From positions 124,001-188,000 of the forward strand of contig NZ_MRDL01000015.1 in the NCBI RefSeq assembly GCF_002008365.1: a DNA stretch of 64,000 nt, read 5' to 3'. Below the pieces are notes generated by a model that was given only the letters and a program-made list of their open reading frames with translations, did no database searches and was not told the origin of the DNA. This document shows, one piece after another, positions 37,840 through 46,610 of the stretch (position 1 is its first letter; each line of letters opens with the position of its first letter). Origin of the DNA: Rhizobium leguminosarum bv. viciae USDA 2370. Its GTDB lineage: Bacteria; Pseudomonadota; Alphaproteobacteria; Rhizobiales; Rhizobiaceae. Position numbers and translations under genes: made by a program.

Positions 37840-38676
37840 ATGCTCCGTTCACACTTCTCTCGCAGCGTTCTTGCCGCGTCCTTCCTGTCGATCACAGCGT
37901 CTTTTGCCTTCGCTCAATCCTGCGAACCCAAAGTGGCGGCAGGCGAGTTGATCAAGCCCGGCACGCTCGTCATGTCGACCAATCCAACGCTTCCTCCGCT
38001 CCAGTTCATCGACTCCACGGGCGATCTGAAGGGCATGCGCATCGACCTCGGCAAAGAGATCGCTAAGCGCCTTTGCCTTGAACCCGAATATGTCCGGATC
38101 GAATTCTCCGCGATGGTTCCGGGCCTGCAGGCTGGCCGTTGGGACATGATCAATACAGGCATTTTCTTCACCGAAGAGCGCGCCAAGATCATGCAGATGA
38201 TCCCCTATGAAGATCAGGCCATCAGCGTCTCCGTGGCACCAGATTCGAAGAAAAACGTCGCCGCAAAAGATGATCTGGCCGGCATGACGATCGGTGTCGA
38301 AATCGGTGGTTTTGAGGAAACAAAGACACGCCTTCTCGACAAGGAACTGCGTGACGCGGGCAAGGAAGGCTTGACCATCCAGACGTTCGATAATTTCGCC
38401 CTCGCCTACCAGGCTCTGCGGGCAGGCCAGGTGCAGGGTGTTGTGTCGATCGACGCCGTCGCCAAGGAGTACGATTCTCGCGGGGACTTCAAACGGGCAA
38501 TCAGCGGCCTCTACCCCGCTCCGGTCTCCGTCGCATTCAAAAGCCCGGCTTTGGCTGATGCCGTGTCTGCGACGTTGAAAGACATGAAGGCGGATGGATC
38601 TCTGAAGGCGCTCTTTGACAAATACGGTCTGCCGATGGTCGCGGGTGACTATTCGGTCAAGGGCCCCGGTCGCTGA
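37840..38676 (+). CDS. amino-acid ABC importer periplasmic binding protein
   Basis: A 278-residue family-3 binding protein. The signal peptide (SVLAASFLSITASFAFAQ) is cut near residue 25. Mature motifs are GTLVMSTNPTLPPLQF, GMRIDLGKEIAKRLCLEPEY and WDMINTGIFFTEERAKIMQMI. First gene of an operon with one permease, a DapA-family lyase, the fused dehydrogenase and a GlnQ-like ATPase. The ligand is probably an amino or imino acid processed by these enzymes. Confidence 0.93.
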   Translation: MLRSHFSRSVLAASFLSITASFAFAQSCEPKVAAGELIKPGTLVMSTNPTLPPLQFIDSTGDLKGMRIDLGKEIAKRLCLEPEYVRIEFSAMVPGLQAGRWDMINTGIFFTEERAKIMQMIPYEDQAISVSVAPDSKKNVAAKDDLAGMTIGVEIGGFEETKTRLLDKELRDAGKEGLTIQTFDNFALAYQALRAGQVQGVVSIDAVAKEYDSRGDFKRAISGLYPAPVSVAFKSPALADAVSATLKDMKADGSLKALFDKYGLPMVAGDYSVKGPGR

Positions 38677-38753
38677 ACTGATTTCAAAGATCGTTTAGAG
38701 ATGAGGCGGGGCGCGACCTCGTCGCGCCAAACCTCTTGCAGAAAGTCGTCTTC

Positions 38754-39446
38754 ATGTCGCTTTGGAACTGGTCTGGCTTTTTCGGTTATCTGTTCAACCC
38801 CTTTATACTTGGCGGGGTGTTCACGACCGTTTGGCTCACCGTCGTCTCGTTGATTGCGGGGCTTATTCTGGGCTTTGCTCTTGCATTGATGCGGCGATCG
38901 TCGAGGCGGGTGCCAACCTACATTGCCAAGGCGTATATCTGGCTTTTTCGCGGCACGCCGCTTCTTGTACAGTTGATTGCGATCTACACGGCGCTTCCGC
39001 TGTTCGGCATCAAATTCACCGTCATAGAGGCGGCGTTGCTCGGATTGGCTCTCAACGAGGCGGCTTATCTCGCGGAGATCATTCGTGCCGGAATCGAAGC
39101 CGTGCCGGAAGGCCAGACCAGGGCAGCACGCGCGCTCGGCATGACTGAGCGTCAGATCATGCGCTACATCGTGATGCCGCAAGCCTTCAAAGTTATCGTT
39201 CCGCCTCTCGGCAATTCGGTGAACGGTCTCTTGAAAACGACCTCTGTCACCTCCGTCATCTCGGTCGAAGAACTCCTTCGCCGGACCCAGGTTCTCATCC
39301 AGGAGCGGTTCATGGTGCTCGAACTGTTTGCGGTCGCGGCGATTTATTACCTCCTCCTCACAACACTCTGGGACTTCTTCCAGAGCCATATCGAAAAGCG
39401 TCTCGGTCAAGCCGGATCTCGGCTTTCCATGAACGAGAAGCGCTAG
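38754..39446 (+). CDS. amino-acid ABC importer permease
   Basis: A 230-residue permease with the family signature WLFRGTPLLVQLIAIYTALP and EAA loop RAARALGMTERQIMRYIVMPQ. It is the only permease gene in the operon, so it probably homodimerises. ATG 38754 is used; an upstream TTG in frame is less likely. Its ATPase partner lies 3.8 kb downstream at 43294, after the catabolic enzymes. Confidence 0.92.
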   Translation: MSLWNWSGFFGYLFNPFILGGVFTTVWLTVVSLIAGLILGFALALMRRSSRRVPTYIAKAYIWLFRGTPLLVQLIAIYTALPLFGIKFTVIEAALLGLALNEAAYLAEIIRAGIEAVPEGQTRAARALGMTERQIMRYIVMPQAFKVIVPPLGNSVNGLLKTTSVTSVISVEELLRRTQVLIQERFMVLELFAVAAIYYLLLTTLWDFFQSHIEKRLGQAGSRLSMNEKR

Positions 39447-39461
39447 AACCAGGATTTTCAA

Positions 39462-40352
39462 ATGCAGAAGACGTTCCGCGGTGTCTACACCGTGATGATT
39501 ACTCCGTTGGATGCCAGCGGCGCGGTCGATCTGAAGGGGCTGGCTGCCTTTACCGACTGGCAGGTCAAAGAAGGTATCCATGGTCTTATCCCTCTTGGAT
39601 CGACAGGTGAGTTTCTGTCACTCAGCGAGGAAGAGCGCGATGGTGTGGCGAGGACCGTCATCGAAACTGTCGCGGGACGAGTGCCTGTTTTGATCGGCAC
39701 GGGAGCGGAAGATACGCGGGAGTCCATTCGCCTTAGCGTCAAGGCCGAGGCAATGGGGGCTGACGGCGTCATGATTATTCCGCCGTTCTATTCCACCCCA
39801 ACGGATGACGAACTCGTTCACCACTACAAGAGCATTGCGTCTGCCGTGGCCATCCCGATTATGGTCTACAACAATCCCGCGACCGCAAACGTCGATCTGA
39901 CGCCGGAGTTGGTCAAGCGCATCGCCGAAATCGACGGCTGCGACTATATCAAGGAGTCCACCCTCGAAGTGACGCGCGTGCGCGATATCATCCGACTGGC
40001 CGGCGACGATATGACTGTGTTCGGGGGCATACTCGGGTTCGAGTCTTTCGTTATGGGTGCGCAGGGTTGGGTGGCAGTGGCTTCAAATGTTGCGCCAGGA
40101 CCGATGGCGCGGATCTTCGAACTTGTCGCAAATGAGAAAAAGTTCGATGAGGCAAGAGAGCTTTACCTCAAATGGCTGCCTGTCATTCAGGCGGTCGGGG
40201 GCCAGGCCTATGTCGCAGGAACGAAGTCACTGCTGACCCACATGGGATTTGGCGCAGGCCTGCCGCGTCCGCCGCGCCTGCCGTTGCCGCCCGCGCAGGA
40301 TGCCGCCATGAAGAGGCTGGTGGCCGATTTCGGTCTGACGTTCAGCGTCTGA
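39462..40352 (+). CDS. DapA/NAL-family lyase (possible pyrroline-4-hydroxy-2-carboxylate deaminase-like)
   Basis: A 296-residue TIM-barrel of the dihydrodipicolinate synthase family. The Schiff-base Lys is K164 in GCDYIKESTLEVTRV, the Tyr is in IPIMVYNNPA, and the substrate loop is GSTGEFLSLSEEE. Members include DapA, N-acetylneuraminate lyase and LhpC, the deaminase of hydroxyproline breakdown. Because the next gene is a fused LhpF-E-B-type dehydrogenase, an LhpC-like role is attractive, but sequence alone does not decide. Diaminopimelate synthesis is unlikely in this setting. Confidence 0.88.
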   Translation: MQKTFRGVYTVMITPLDASGAVDLKGLAAFTDWQVKEGIHGLIPLGSTGEFLSLSEEERDGVARTVIETVAGRVPVLIGTGAEDTRESIRLSVKAEAMGADGVMIIPPFYSTPTDDELVHHYKSIASAVAIPIMVYNNPATANVDLTPELVKRIAEIDGCDYIKESTLEVTRVRDIIRLAGDDMTVFGGILGFESFVMGAQGWVAVASNVAPGPMARIFELVANEKKFDEARELYLKWLPVIQAVGGQAYVAGTKSLLTHMGFGAGLPRPPRLPLPPAQDAAMKRLVADFGLTFSV

Positions 40353-40363
40353 GGAATTCCATC

Positions 40364-43297
40364 ATGCCCGTCGCTTCCATAAACCAGAGTTTGAGACCCG
40401 ACGATGCGCGGGTCAGGCTCTCGGTCGACGGTCTGCAGATATTTGCCGAAAAGGGCATGTCTGTTGCCGCCGCCATCGAAGCGACGGGGCGGCATGAATT
40501 TTCCCGAGGCATCAAAGGCGAGGGCCGTGGCCTCTTCTGCGGAATGGGTGTCTGTCACGACTGTCTCGTGACGATCGACGGAAAAGTCAGCCAGCGGGCC
40601 TGCATGACCATTGTCGACGATGACATGCAAGTTCTGCGCCCCGCTGCGCGGCCAGATCTTGCCACTGGTCAGATTGCCGATCTCTGCAGTGTGCCGCATT
40701 CCTTGACGACAAGGACGATGGACGTTCTCATTGTCGGAGCGGGCCCCGCGGGGCTTGCCGCCGCGGAGGTCCTTGCTGCGGCCGGCGCCAAGGTGACTGT
40801 CATTGATGAACGGCCGTCTGCCGGCGGGCAGTATTTCAAACAACCCTCGACACGGAGCGCCGCCGAGCGATTGAGTGGCGACGAGCAGGCTTTATCCGGC
40901 GCAGCGCTTATAGGGCAAGTGCGCGATCACGGCGTGACATTTCTAACCGCTTCAGTGGTGTGGGGTGCCGCACGTGACGACGACGGTTCGCTTATTATCG
41001 CCGGCTATGGGTCCGGCCATGCGTTTTACTGCAAGCCGAAAATACTCATCATCGCGACGGGGGCCTACGAACGCCCAACGCCGGTCAGGGGTTGGACACT
41101 TCCTGGTGCGATGACAACAGGGGCCGCCCAGACGTTGCTGAGGAGCTATGGAACCGTTCCCGGCCGAAGGATCATTGTCGCCGGAAACGGCCCTTTGAAT
41201 ATGCAGGTCGCAAACGAACTTCGAAAGGCAGGAGCCTCCATAGTCGCTTTGCTGGAAGCAGCACCACCACCGTGGTCTCGCCCTGCAGCAGCCTTCGGCC
41301 TTCTGACAACGGATCCCGCTCTCGCCCGTCACGGATTGCGCCAGATATCGACGCTTAGATCCGCGGGCGTCAAGATAGGCTGGAATAGCGTACTCACCTC
41401 GATCAACGGTTCGCAGCGGGTGGAGAGCGTCACGTTCGCCGGACCAGGCGGCGAGACCAATCTCGATGCTGACACGGTCCTTATCGGCGGCAATTTCGCA
41501 TCCTCCAATGAGCTGTCGCGGCTACTCGGATGCGGCCATGAGGTCGTCGGCGGCGATCTGCGGGCGGTGCGGGATCTTGACGGTCAGACAACGCTTGCAA
41601 ATGTGCATGTTGTCGGTGAAGCGGCGCGTTTCGGCGGCGCGCATGTTGCGATGGCAGAAGGGCAGATCGCCGCTGCGGCGATTGCTCGAAAATTGGGCCT
41701 CCTTGTCCAAACCGACGAAAGCCCAATGAAACGGCTCGCCCGCCATAGACGATTTCAGGAAGCTCTTTGGCAGGTCTTTGCGCCGAAGGACGATGCAAAG
41801 ATAAAGACGGCAATTCTGCCAGATGACGCATTGATCTGCCGTTGCGAAGGCGTGACTTATGGTGTCTTGAGGACGCTCAGCGCAGATAGTGCGCAGGACA
41901 TTTCGACATTGAAGCGCCTGTCGCGTGCAGGCATGGGGCGGTGTCAGAGCCGCTACTGCGGCAAAGCGATCACTGACGTCGCGAAAGAACGGCACCTCGC
42001 TGGCGAAACGAGCGGATTTCTGGCTCCGCAAATGCCACTTCGGCCTATTCCGCTGGCGGCGCTTGCGGTCGAAAAGCCGGAATGGGGCGGCCACAAGCGC
42101 GCACTTTTGCCGGAAAAACCCCCAGTGGCGAATCCTCAAGCTTTGCCGGTGGCGGAAACGTCCACGCTGGTCATCGGCGCAGGCATTGCAGGCCTTTCGA
42201 CGGCGCTCTTCCTTGCCAGGGAAGGCGAGGACGTTGTGGTGGTCGAGCGCACTTTTGCGAACTCGCTGGCGTCTGGAGGGAATGCCGGAAGCCTTCATGC
42301 CCAGCTGCTTTCCTTCGACCACGGTGCCCGTGCCGAAGGTGGCGGCGGAGCGGCCGCTCAAACACTTCCCCTCCAGCGTGATTCAATCGCTCTTTGGGCG
42401 GCGCTGCAAAGCGAGCTCGGACAGGATTTCGAGATGAAGGTCACAGGCGGCCTCATGGTGGCCGAAACCGATGACCATATGCGTTTTCTGGCGCAAAAGG
42501 TCGGGGTGGAGTGCGCGGCCGGGATCGATTGCCGCTTGATCGGGCAAGAGGAACTGCGCTCCCTCGAGCCTGCTCTGTCTTCCCACTTTGTCGGCGCTGC
42601 CTATTGTTCCCAGGAGGGCAAGATCAACCCTCTCGTCGCGACGCAATATATATGGGAGGCGGCACGGCGAGACGGCGCTCAACTCTTCGAAAATTGCGAG
42701 GTCACCGGAATAAGGACCTCGGACGACGGGTTCGAGGTCAAGACATCGAGGGGCATATTGCGGGCAAAACGGATCGTCAATGCAGCCGGAGCCTTCGCTT
42801 CAAGGATCGGCGCGATGCTCGGTGTCGATGTGCCGGTATTCGGTGCTCCGCTGCAGATGGTGGTTACCGAGGCCGCAGCACCTTTGATCTCGTGTCTCGT
42901 CGCCCATGCCGACCGCCATTTGACCCTCAAGCAGGCGGCAAACGGGAACTTCATCATCGGCGGCGGCTGGACCGCAGGCCTCGATCCCGTCCATCAACAT
43001 CCACGCCCGCTACTGTCGAGCCTTGAGGGGAACCTTTGGGTTGCCCAGCACGTCGTTCCCGCTCTGCGCAAACTTCACGTCATCCGAAGCTGGGCGGCGA
43101 TGAACATCAACATCGACGGTGCGCCGATCCTCGGCGAACATCCGTCAATGCCCGGGTTCTTCAACGCCGTCACTTCAAACGGCTATACGCTCGGCCCGAT
43201 CGTCGGCCAGTTGACATCTCGGCTCGTTCTCGGTCGCGAGACCGATAGAGCCTTGCAACCCTTTTCCATCGCGCGTTTCCAGAAAGGCCGGACATGA
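40364..43297 (+). CDS. three-part fused FAD/iron-sulfur amino- or imino-acid dehydrogenase (LhpF-LhpE-LhpB / HcnABC order)
   Basis: A 977-residue protein joins three units normally encoded separately. Residues 1-110 form a [2Fe-2S] domain with C59, C64, C67 and C80 (HcnA/OoxC/LhpF type). Residues 118-590 are a pyridine-nucleotide-disulfide-type flavoprotein (GAGPAG at 125-130) ending in a BFD-like [2Fe-2S] set C492-x-C494 and C527-x4-C532 (HcnB/OoxA/LhpE type). Residues 600-977 are a DadA-like FAD oxidase (GAGIAG at 605-610; HcnC/OoxB/LhpB type). Subunit homologues make D-hydroxyproline dehydrogenase, opine oxidase and cyanide synthase. The frame opens upstream inside the preceding gene; ATG 40364 after GAGGAATT is used. 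It overlaps the ATPase gene by four bases. Confidence 0.93.
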   Translation: MPVASINQSLRPDDARVRLSVDGLQIFAEKGMSVAAAIEATGRHEFSRGIKGEGRGLFCGMGVCHDCLVTIDGKVSQRACMTIVDDDMQVLRPAARPDLATGQIADLCSVPHSLTTRTMDVLIVGAGPAGLAAAEVLAAAGAKVTVIDERPSAGGQYFKQPSTRSAAERLSGDEQALSGAALIGQVRDHGVTFLTASVVWGAARDDDGSLIIAGYGSGHAFYCKPKILIIATGAYERPTPVRGWTLPGAMTTGAAQTLLRSYGTVPGRRIIVAGNGPLNMQVANELRKAGASIVALLEAAPPPWSRPAAAFGLLTTDPALARHGLRQISTLRSAGVKIGWNSVLTSINGSQRVESVTFAGPGGETNLDADTVLIGGNFASSNELSRLLGCGHEVVGGDLRAVRDLDGQTTLANVHVVGEAARFGGAHVAMAEGQIAAAAIARKLGLLVQTDESPMKRLARHRRFQEALWQVFAPKDDAKIKTAILPDDALICRCEGVTYGVLRTLSADSAQDISTLKRLSRAGMGRCQSRYCGKAITDVAKERHLAGETSGFLAPQMPLRPIPLAALAVEKPEWGGHKRALLPEKPPVANPQALPVAETSTLVIGAGIAGLSTALFLAREGEDVVVVERTFANSLASGGNAGSLHAQLLSFDHGARAEGGGGAAAQTLPLQRDSIALWAALQSELGQDFEMKVTGGLMVAETDDHMRFLAQKVGVECAAGIDCRLIGQEELRSLEPALSSHFVGAAYCSQEGKINPLVATQYIWEAARRDGAQLFENCEVTGIRTSDDGFEVKTSRGILRAKRIVNAAGAFASRIGAMLGVDVPVFGAPLQMVVTEAAAPLISCLVAHADRHLTLKQAANGNFIIGGGWTAGLDPVHQHPRPLLSSLEGNLWVAQHVVPALRKLHVIRSWAAMNINIDGAPILGEHPSMPGFFNAVTSNGYTLGPIVGQLTSRLVLGRETDRALQPFSIARFQKGRT

Positions 43298-44022
43298 TTG
43301 AGATCACTGGCGTTACCAAATATTATGGTCAGTTCGCTGTCCTTAAGAACTGCTCGGTGAACGTCGAGCGCGGTGAGGTCGTGGTTGTCTGCGGTCCCTC
43401 GGGGTCGGGCAAATCGACGTTGATCAAATGCGTCAACGGGCTCGAGCAGTTTCAGGAAGGTTCGATCCGGGTGCATGGTATCGAAGTCGGTGACCCGAAG
43501 ACCGACCTGCCGAACCTTCGCACACGAGTGGGCATGGTCTTCCAGAACTTCGAATTGTTTCCGCATCTGACGATCATCGACAATATCATGCTGGCGCAGA
43601 AGATTGTCATTGGCCGCAGCGAAACGGCAGCCCACGCGAAGGCCATGGCGCTTCTTGATCGCGTCGGGCTGACGGACCACGCGAAAAAATATCCAAGCCA
43701 ACTCTCCGGCGGGCAGCAGCAGCGCGTGGCCATCGCGCGGGCGCTCGCGATGGATCCGCTCGCCATGCTCTTCGACGAGCCGACGTCCGCGCTTGATCCA
43801 GAGATGATTTCCGAAGTGCTCGACGTCATGACCGGATTGGCAAAGGACGGCATGACGATGATGGTCGTCACCCATGAGATGGGATTTGCCCGCCGGGTGG
43901 CGACACGCGTGATTTTCATCGATCAGGGCGAGATCGTCGAGGATCGTCCGAGCGAGGAGTTTTTCGCGGGAAAACACAATCCGCGAACCGAAGCTTTCCT
44001 TGGCAAAATCCTGCAACACTGA
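43294..44022 (+). CDS. amino-acid ABC importer ATPase, GlnQ/HisP-like
   Basis: A 242-residue ATPase with Walker [10 protein letters not shown], signature LSGGQQQR, Walker [16 protein letters not shown] and switch His in [12 protein letters not shown] 43294 overlaps the stop of the fused dehydrogenase (ATGA). It should energise the permease at 38754. As no ATPase accompanies the importer at 17594-19848, it might serve that one too, though this is speculation. Confidence 0.94.
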   Translation: MIEITGVTKYYGQFAVLKNCSVNVERGEVVVVCGPSGSGKSTLIKCVNGLEQFQEGSIRVHGIEVGDPKTDLPNLRTRVGMVFQNFELFPHLTIIDNIMLAQKIVIGRSETAAHAKAMALLDRVGLTDHAKKYPSQLSGGQQQRVAIARALAMDPLAMLFDEPTSALDPEMISEVLDVMTGLAKDGMTMMVVTHEMGFARRVATRVIFIDQGEIVEDRPSEEFFAGKHNPRTEAFLGKILQH

Positions 44023-44033
44023 AGGTCAGGCTT

Positions 44034-45467
44034 GTGAGCAACTACGATCTCATCATCCAGAACGGCACGGTGGCGACTGCTGCGGATGTTTTCCAGGCGG
44101 ATATCGGCATTAAAGACGGCAAGATTGTCCAGATCGGGCAGAGCCTGTCGGGTGCTGCGCGCACGATCGACGCCTCGGGCAAATATGTCCTTCCAGGCGG
44201 CATCGACAGCCATGTCCATATCTCCCAGCCTTCGGGCGAAGGGATCGAGATGGCGGACGACTTCGAGAGCGGAACGCTGTCGGCGGTGTTCGGCGGCAAT
44301 ACGACCATCATGCCGTTCTGCCTTCAGGAAAAGGGCAAGTCGCTGCGAGAGGTGCTAACGGCCTATCATGCGCTCGCAGAGGGCCAGTGTTATACCGACG
44401 TCAGTTTTCATCTGATCATATCCGACCCGAGCGACGCCGTGCTGGGCCAGGAGTTGCCAGCGCTTGTGGCAGACGGCTATCCGTCGCTGAAGGTCTTCAT
44501 GACCTATGAGAGCCTGCGCCTCGATGACGCGCAGATCCTGAAGACGCTCGATGTCGCGCGACGGACGGGCGCCACCGTCATGGTCCATTGTGAAAACGAG
44601 GACGCAATCAGGTTCCTGATCGAAAAACACGAGCTGGCCGGCGACGTTGCCCCACGCGCTCATGCCTCCACCCGTCCGGTCGCTGTCGAACGTGAAGCCA
44701 CGCACCGCGCCCTGACGCTCGCCGAAATCGTAGACGTTCCTGTTGTCATTGTGCATGTCTCGAACGGCGAGGCGATGGAAGAGATCGCTCGCGCAAGGAC
44801 GAGAGGCGTCAAGGTCGTCGGGGAAACCTGCCCGCAATATCTGACGCTCACCGCCAAGGACCTCGACGGCATGGATTGGGAGGGCGCGAAACTTGTCTGC
44901 TCTCCGCCGCCGCGGGATGAAGATGCCCAGAAAGAATGCTGGCGCGGCATCGAGACCGGGGCATTCGAACTCTTTTCATCTGATCATTGTCCATTCCGCT
45001 ACAACGACCAGCACGGGAAGCTTAACCCCAAAGGCCGCACGAATTTCAGGCACATTCCCAATGGCATTCCAGGCATCGAAACCCGCCTTCCCATCCTATT
45101 TTCGCAAGGGTTCATGGCCGGACGCATCGATCTGCCGCGCTTTGTCGCCCTGACATCAACGAACCATGCAAAGACCTATGGCCTCTATCCACAAAAGGGA
45201 ACGATTGCCGTAGGGGCGGATGCGGACATCGCGATTTGGGATCCAACCATCCAGCGGACCATTCGCCATGCGGAACTGCATGATGGCGCAGACTATTCGC
45301 CCTACGAGGGGATCGAGATCACCGGCTGGCCGATAACGACAATTGTCGCCGGAAAAACTGTCGTCGAAAACGGCGTCCTGGTGGGTACCAAGGGCCACGG
45401 GCAATATCGGAAAGCCGCGGCGAGACAAATCAACAAGCAGTCAAATCTAACAAGAGCGACATCATGA
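44034..45467 (+). CDS. hydantoinase/dihydropyrimidinase-family cyclic amidohydrolase
   Basis: A 477-residue zinc enzyme that opens cyclic amide rings such as hydantoins or dihydropyrimidines. The metal HxH is in GGIDSHVHISQPSG, the likely carboxylated Lys is K153 (YPSLKVFMTYE), further metal His residues are in MVHCENED and VIVHVSNGEA, and the catalytic Asp region is FSSDHCPF. It starts at GTG 44034, 11 bases after the ATPase, and overlaps the DUF3830 gene by four bases. The substrate may be a ring form of the imported amino acid. Confidence 0.92.
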   Translation: MSNYDLIIQNGTVATAADVFQADIGIKDGKIVQIGQSLSGAARTIDASGKYVLPGGIDSHVHISQPSGEGIEMADDFESGTLSAVFGGNTTIMPFCLQEKGKSLREVLTAYHALAEGQCYTDVSFHLIISDPSDAVLGQELPALVADGYPSLKVFMTYESLRLDDAQILKTLDVARRTGATVMVHCENEDAIRFLIEKHELAGDVAPRAHASTRPVAVEREATHRALTLAEIVDVPVVIVHVSNGEAMEEIARARTRGVKVVGETCPQYLTLTAKDLDGMDWEGAKLVCSPPPRDEDAQKECWRGIETGAFELFSSDHCPFRYNDQHGKLNPKGRTNFRHIPNGIPGIETRLPILFSQGFMAGRIDLPRFVALTSTNHAKTYGLYPQKGTIAVGADADIAIWDPTIQRTIRHAELHDGADYSPYEGIEITGWPITTIVAGKTVVENGVLVGTKGHGQYRKAAARQINKQSNLTRATS

Positions 45468-45877
45468 AACTGAAAATTACAGCAGGGCCATTCATCTTCG
45501 ACGCTGTCCTGGAAACTGCCAGAGCGCCCAAAACCTGTGAAGCATTCATCAAGCAGATGCCGTTCGATGGGAAAATCGTGCACGTTCGCTGGTCTGGCGA
45601 GGGCGTTTGGATCCCGCTTGGCGACCATGATTTCGGCGTCGGTTATGAGAACCATACAAGCCATCCGGCCCCCGGTCATATCATCCTTTACCCGGGAGGC
45701 ATCAGCGAAACGGAAATCCTGCTTGCCTACGGAGGCGTCGATTTTTCATCGAAAATGGGCCAACTGGCTGGCAATCATTTCATCACAATCACATCCAATC
45801 TCGACCAACTCGCCGAAATAGGGCGCCTCACGCTGTGGGAAGGCGCGCAATCCATTCGATTTGAGGCCGTATCCTGA
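45464..45877 (+). CDS. DUF3830 family protein (cyclophilin-like fold)
   Basis: A 137-residue protein matching DUF3830: ETARAPKTCEAFIKQMPFDG, VHVRWSGEGVWIPLGD, GVGYENHTSHPAPGHIILYP and SSKMGQLAGNHFITIT. Family members have a cyclophilin-like beta-barrel and recur beside amidohydrolases and amino-acid importers; their activity is unknown. It overlaps the hydantoinase stop (ATGA), so the two are coupled. No signal peptide, hence cytoplasmic. Last gene of the 37840-45877 operon. Confidence 0.85.
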   Translation: MKLKITAGPFIFDAVLETARAPKTCEAFIKQMPFDGKIVHVRWSGEGVWIPLGDHDFGVGYENHTSHPAPGHIILYPGGISETEILLAYGGVDFSSKMGQLAGNHFITITSNLDQLAEIGRLTLWEGAQSIRFEAVS

Positions 45878-45879
45878 AG

Positions 45880-45979
45880 CATGTCGCGCAAAACTGTGCA
45901 GCGGTTTTGCGATAACGACATGCGTAAAAACAAAGACCTAAAGTGCGACGAGCGAGGAAAGATCGCGACGCGCTTTAGG
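45880..45979. repeat. RIME-like intergenic repeat
   Basis: The stretch GAAGCATGTCGCGCAAAACTG, then AGCGGTTTTGCGATAACGAC and ATGCGTAAAAACAAAGACCT is a widespread rhizobial mosaic repeat. It ends in a stem formed by CCTAAAGTGCG (45937-45947) and CGCGCTTTAGG (45969-45979) with one mismatch. Directly after the DUF3830 stop, it may mark the operon's transcript end. The word GACGCGCTTTAGG recurs at about 61258. Confidence 0.65.
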
Positions 45980-46107
45980 CGCAATAGCGCGAGGCGACAG
46001 GGTTGACGCCGGCGTGCCAGCAGCGCCTAACGCAGCGGTTGGCACGTTTCCTGCATTCTAGTTTTCGAGATTTTCTTCGAGATTTCCAATGGTGGACGAG
46101 GCCCGAA

Positions 46108-46287
46108 ATGTCTTTTGATTTTGACTTCGAACTTGCGAAAAGAGCGGCGCAAGAACTGCCTCCGTCGCAGAAGCAGCCCAAAACGCGTAAGATGTCTCTT
46201 CTGCAGAGGCTCATGGCTTCGCCGCCAATTCCTCCTCGCCCGTCTCTCAGCATTCTGCGCCCATATAGAGGTGGTGATGCGCAATGA
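46108..46287 (+). CDS. possible small basic protein
   Basis: A 59-codon frame from ATG 46108: MSFDFDFELAKRAAQELPPS, then a Lys/Gln-rich stretch and a Pro-rich C-terminus (ASPPIPPRPSLSILRPYRGG). GGACGAGG lies 7-8 bases upstream. No family recognised. It sits in the roughly 370-base space between the RIME repeat and the ornithine-cyclodeaminase fragment, which otherwise holds no coding signal. Confidence 0.3.
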   Translation: MSFDFDFELAKRAAQELPPSQKQPKTRKMSLLQRLMASPPIPPRPSLSILRPYRGGDAQ

Positions 46288-46352
46288 CGCTGTGATACCC
46301 CTGTCGAGCAGGTAAGGCGGTGCTGTGCCGATGGTTCTATTCCCGTCGAGGC

Positions 46353-46561
46353 GGCGTCATTTCTGCGGATGCGGTGCGTGCCACACTTGACGAACTGTGT
46401 CGCCGGGATAGTCCAGCGCGGACGTCCAACGACGAGATCACTCTCTACAAGGCAGTCGGAACGGCGTTGGCCGATCTTGCCGCCGCGACGATGGTGTATG
46501 AAGCCGCCTTTGATCGCCGGCTGACGACTTGTGGTCCGGGCGATCGCGAATGATCGGAACG
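46353..46561 (+). pseudogene. fragment of ornithine-cyclodeaminase 3' end (direct repeat, copy 2)
   Basis: This is a truncated, diverged copy of 20818-21025: SADAVRATLDELCRRDSPAR and TSNDEITLYKAVGTALADLA are encoded in frame, but an extra C near 46506 shifts the last codons. The 5' four-fifths of the gene is missing and there is no start. Orientation is the same as the intact gene. See the repeat entry at 20818. Confidence 0.88.
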
Positions 46562-46610
46562 CGCCTGTTGCCCCGTTCCAATAGGCCGGCAGCCTCTGCT
46601 CCCAACGACT

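Noticed and set aside
20818..46561. Integrative element with attachment sites at the repeats
   Set aside because: No integrase, excisionase or conjugation gene was found in the interval and the repeats are diverged, so only a repeat-bracketed block is claimed.
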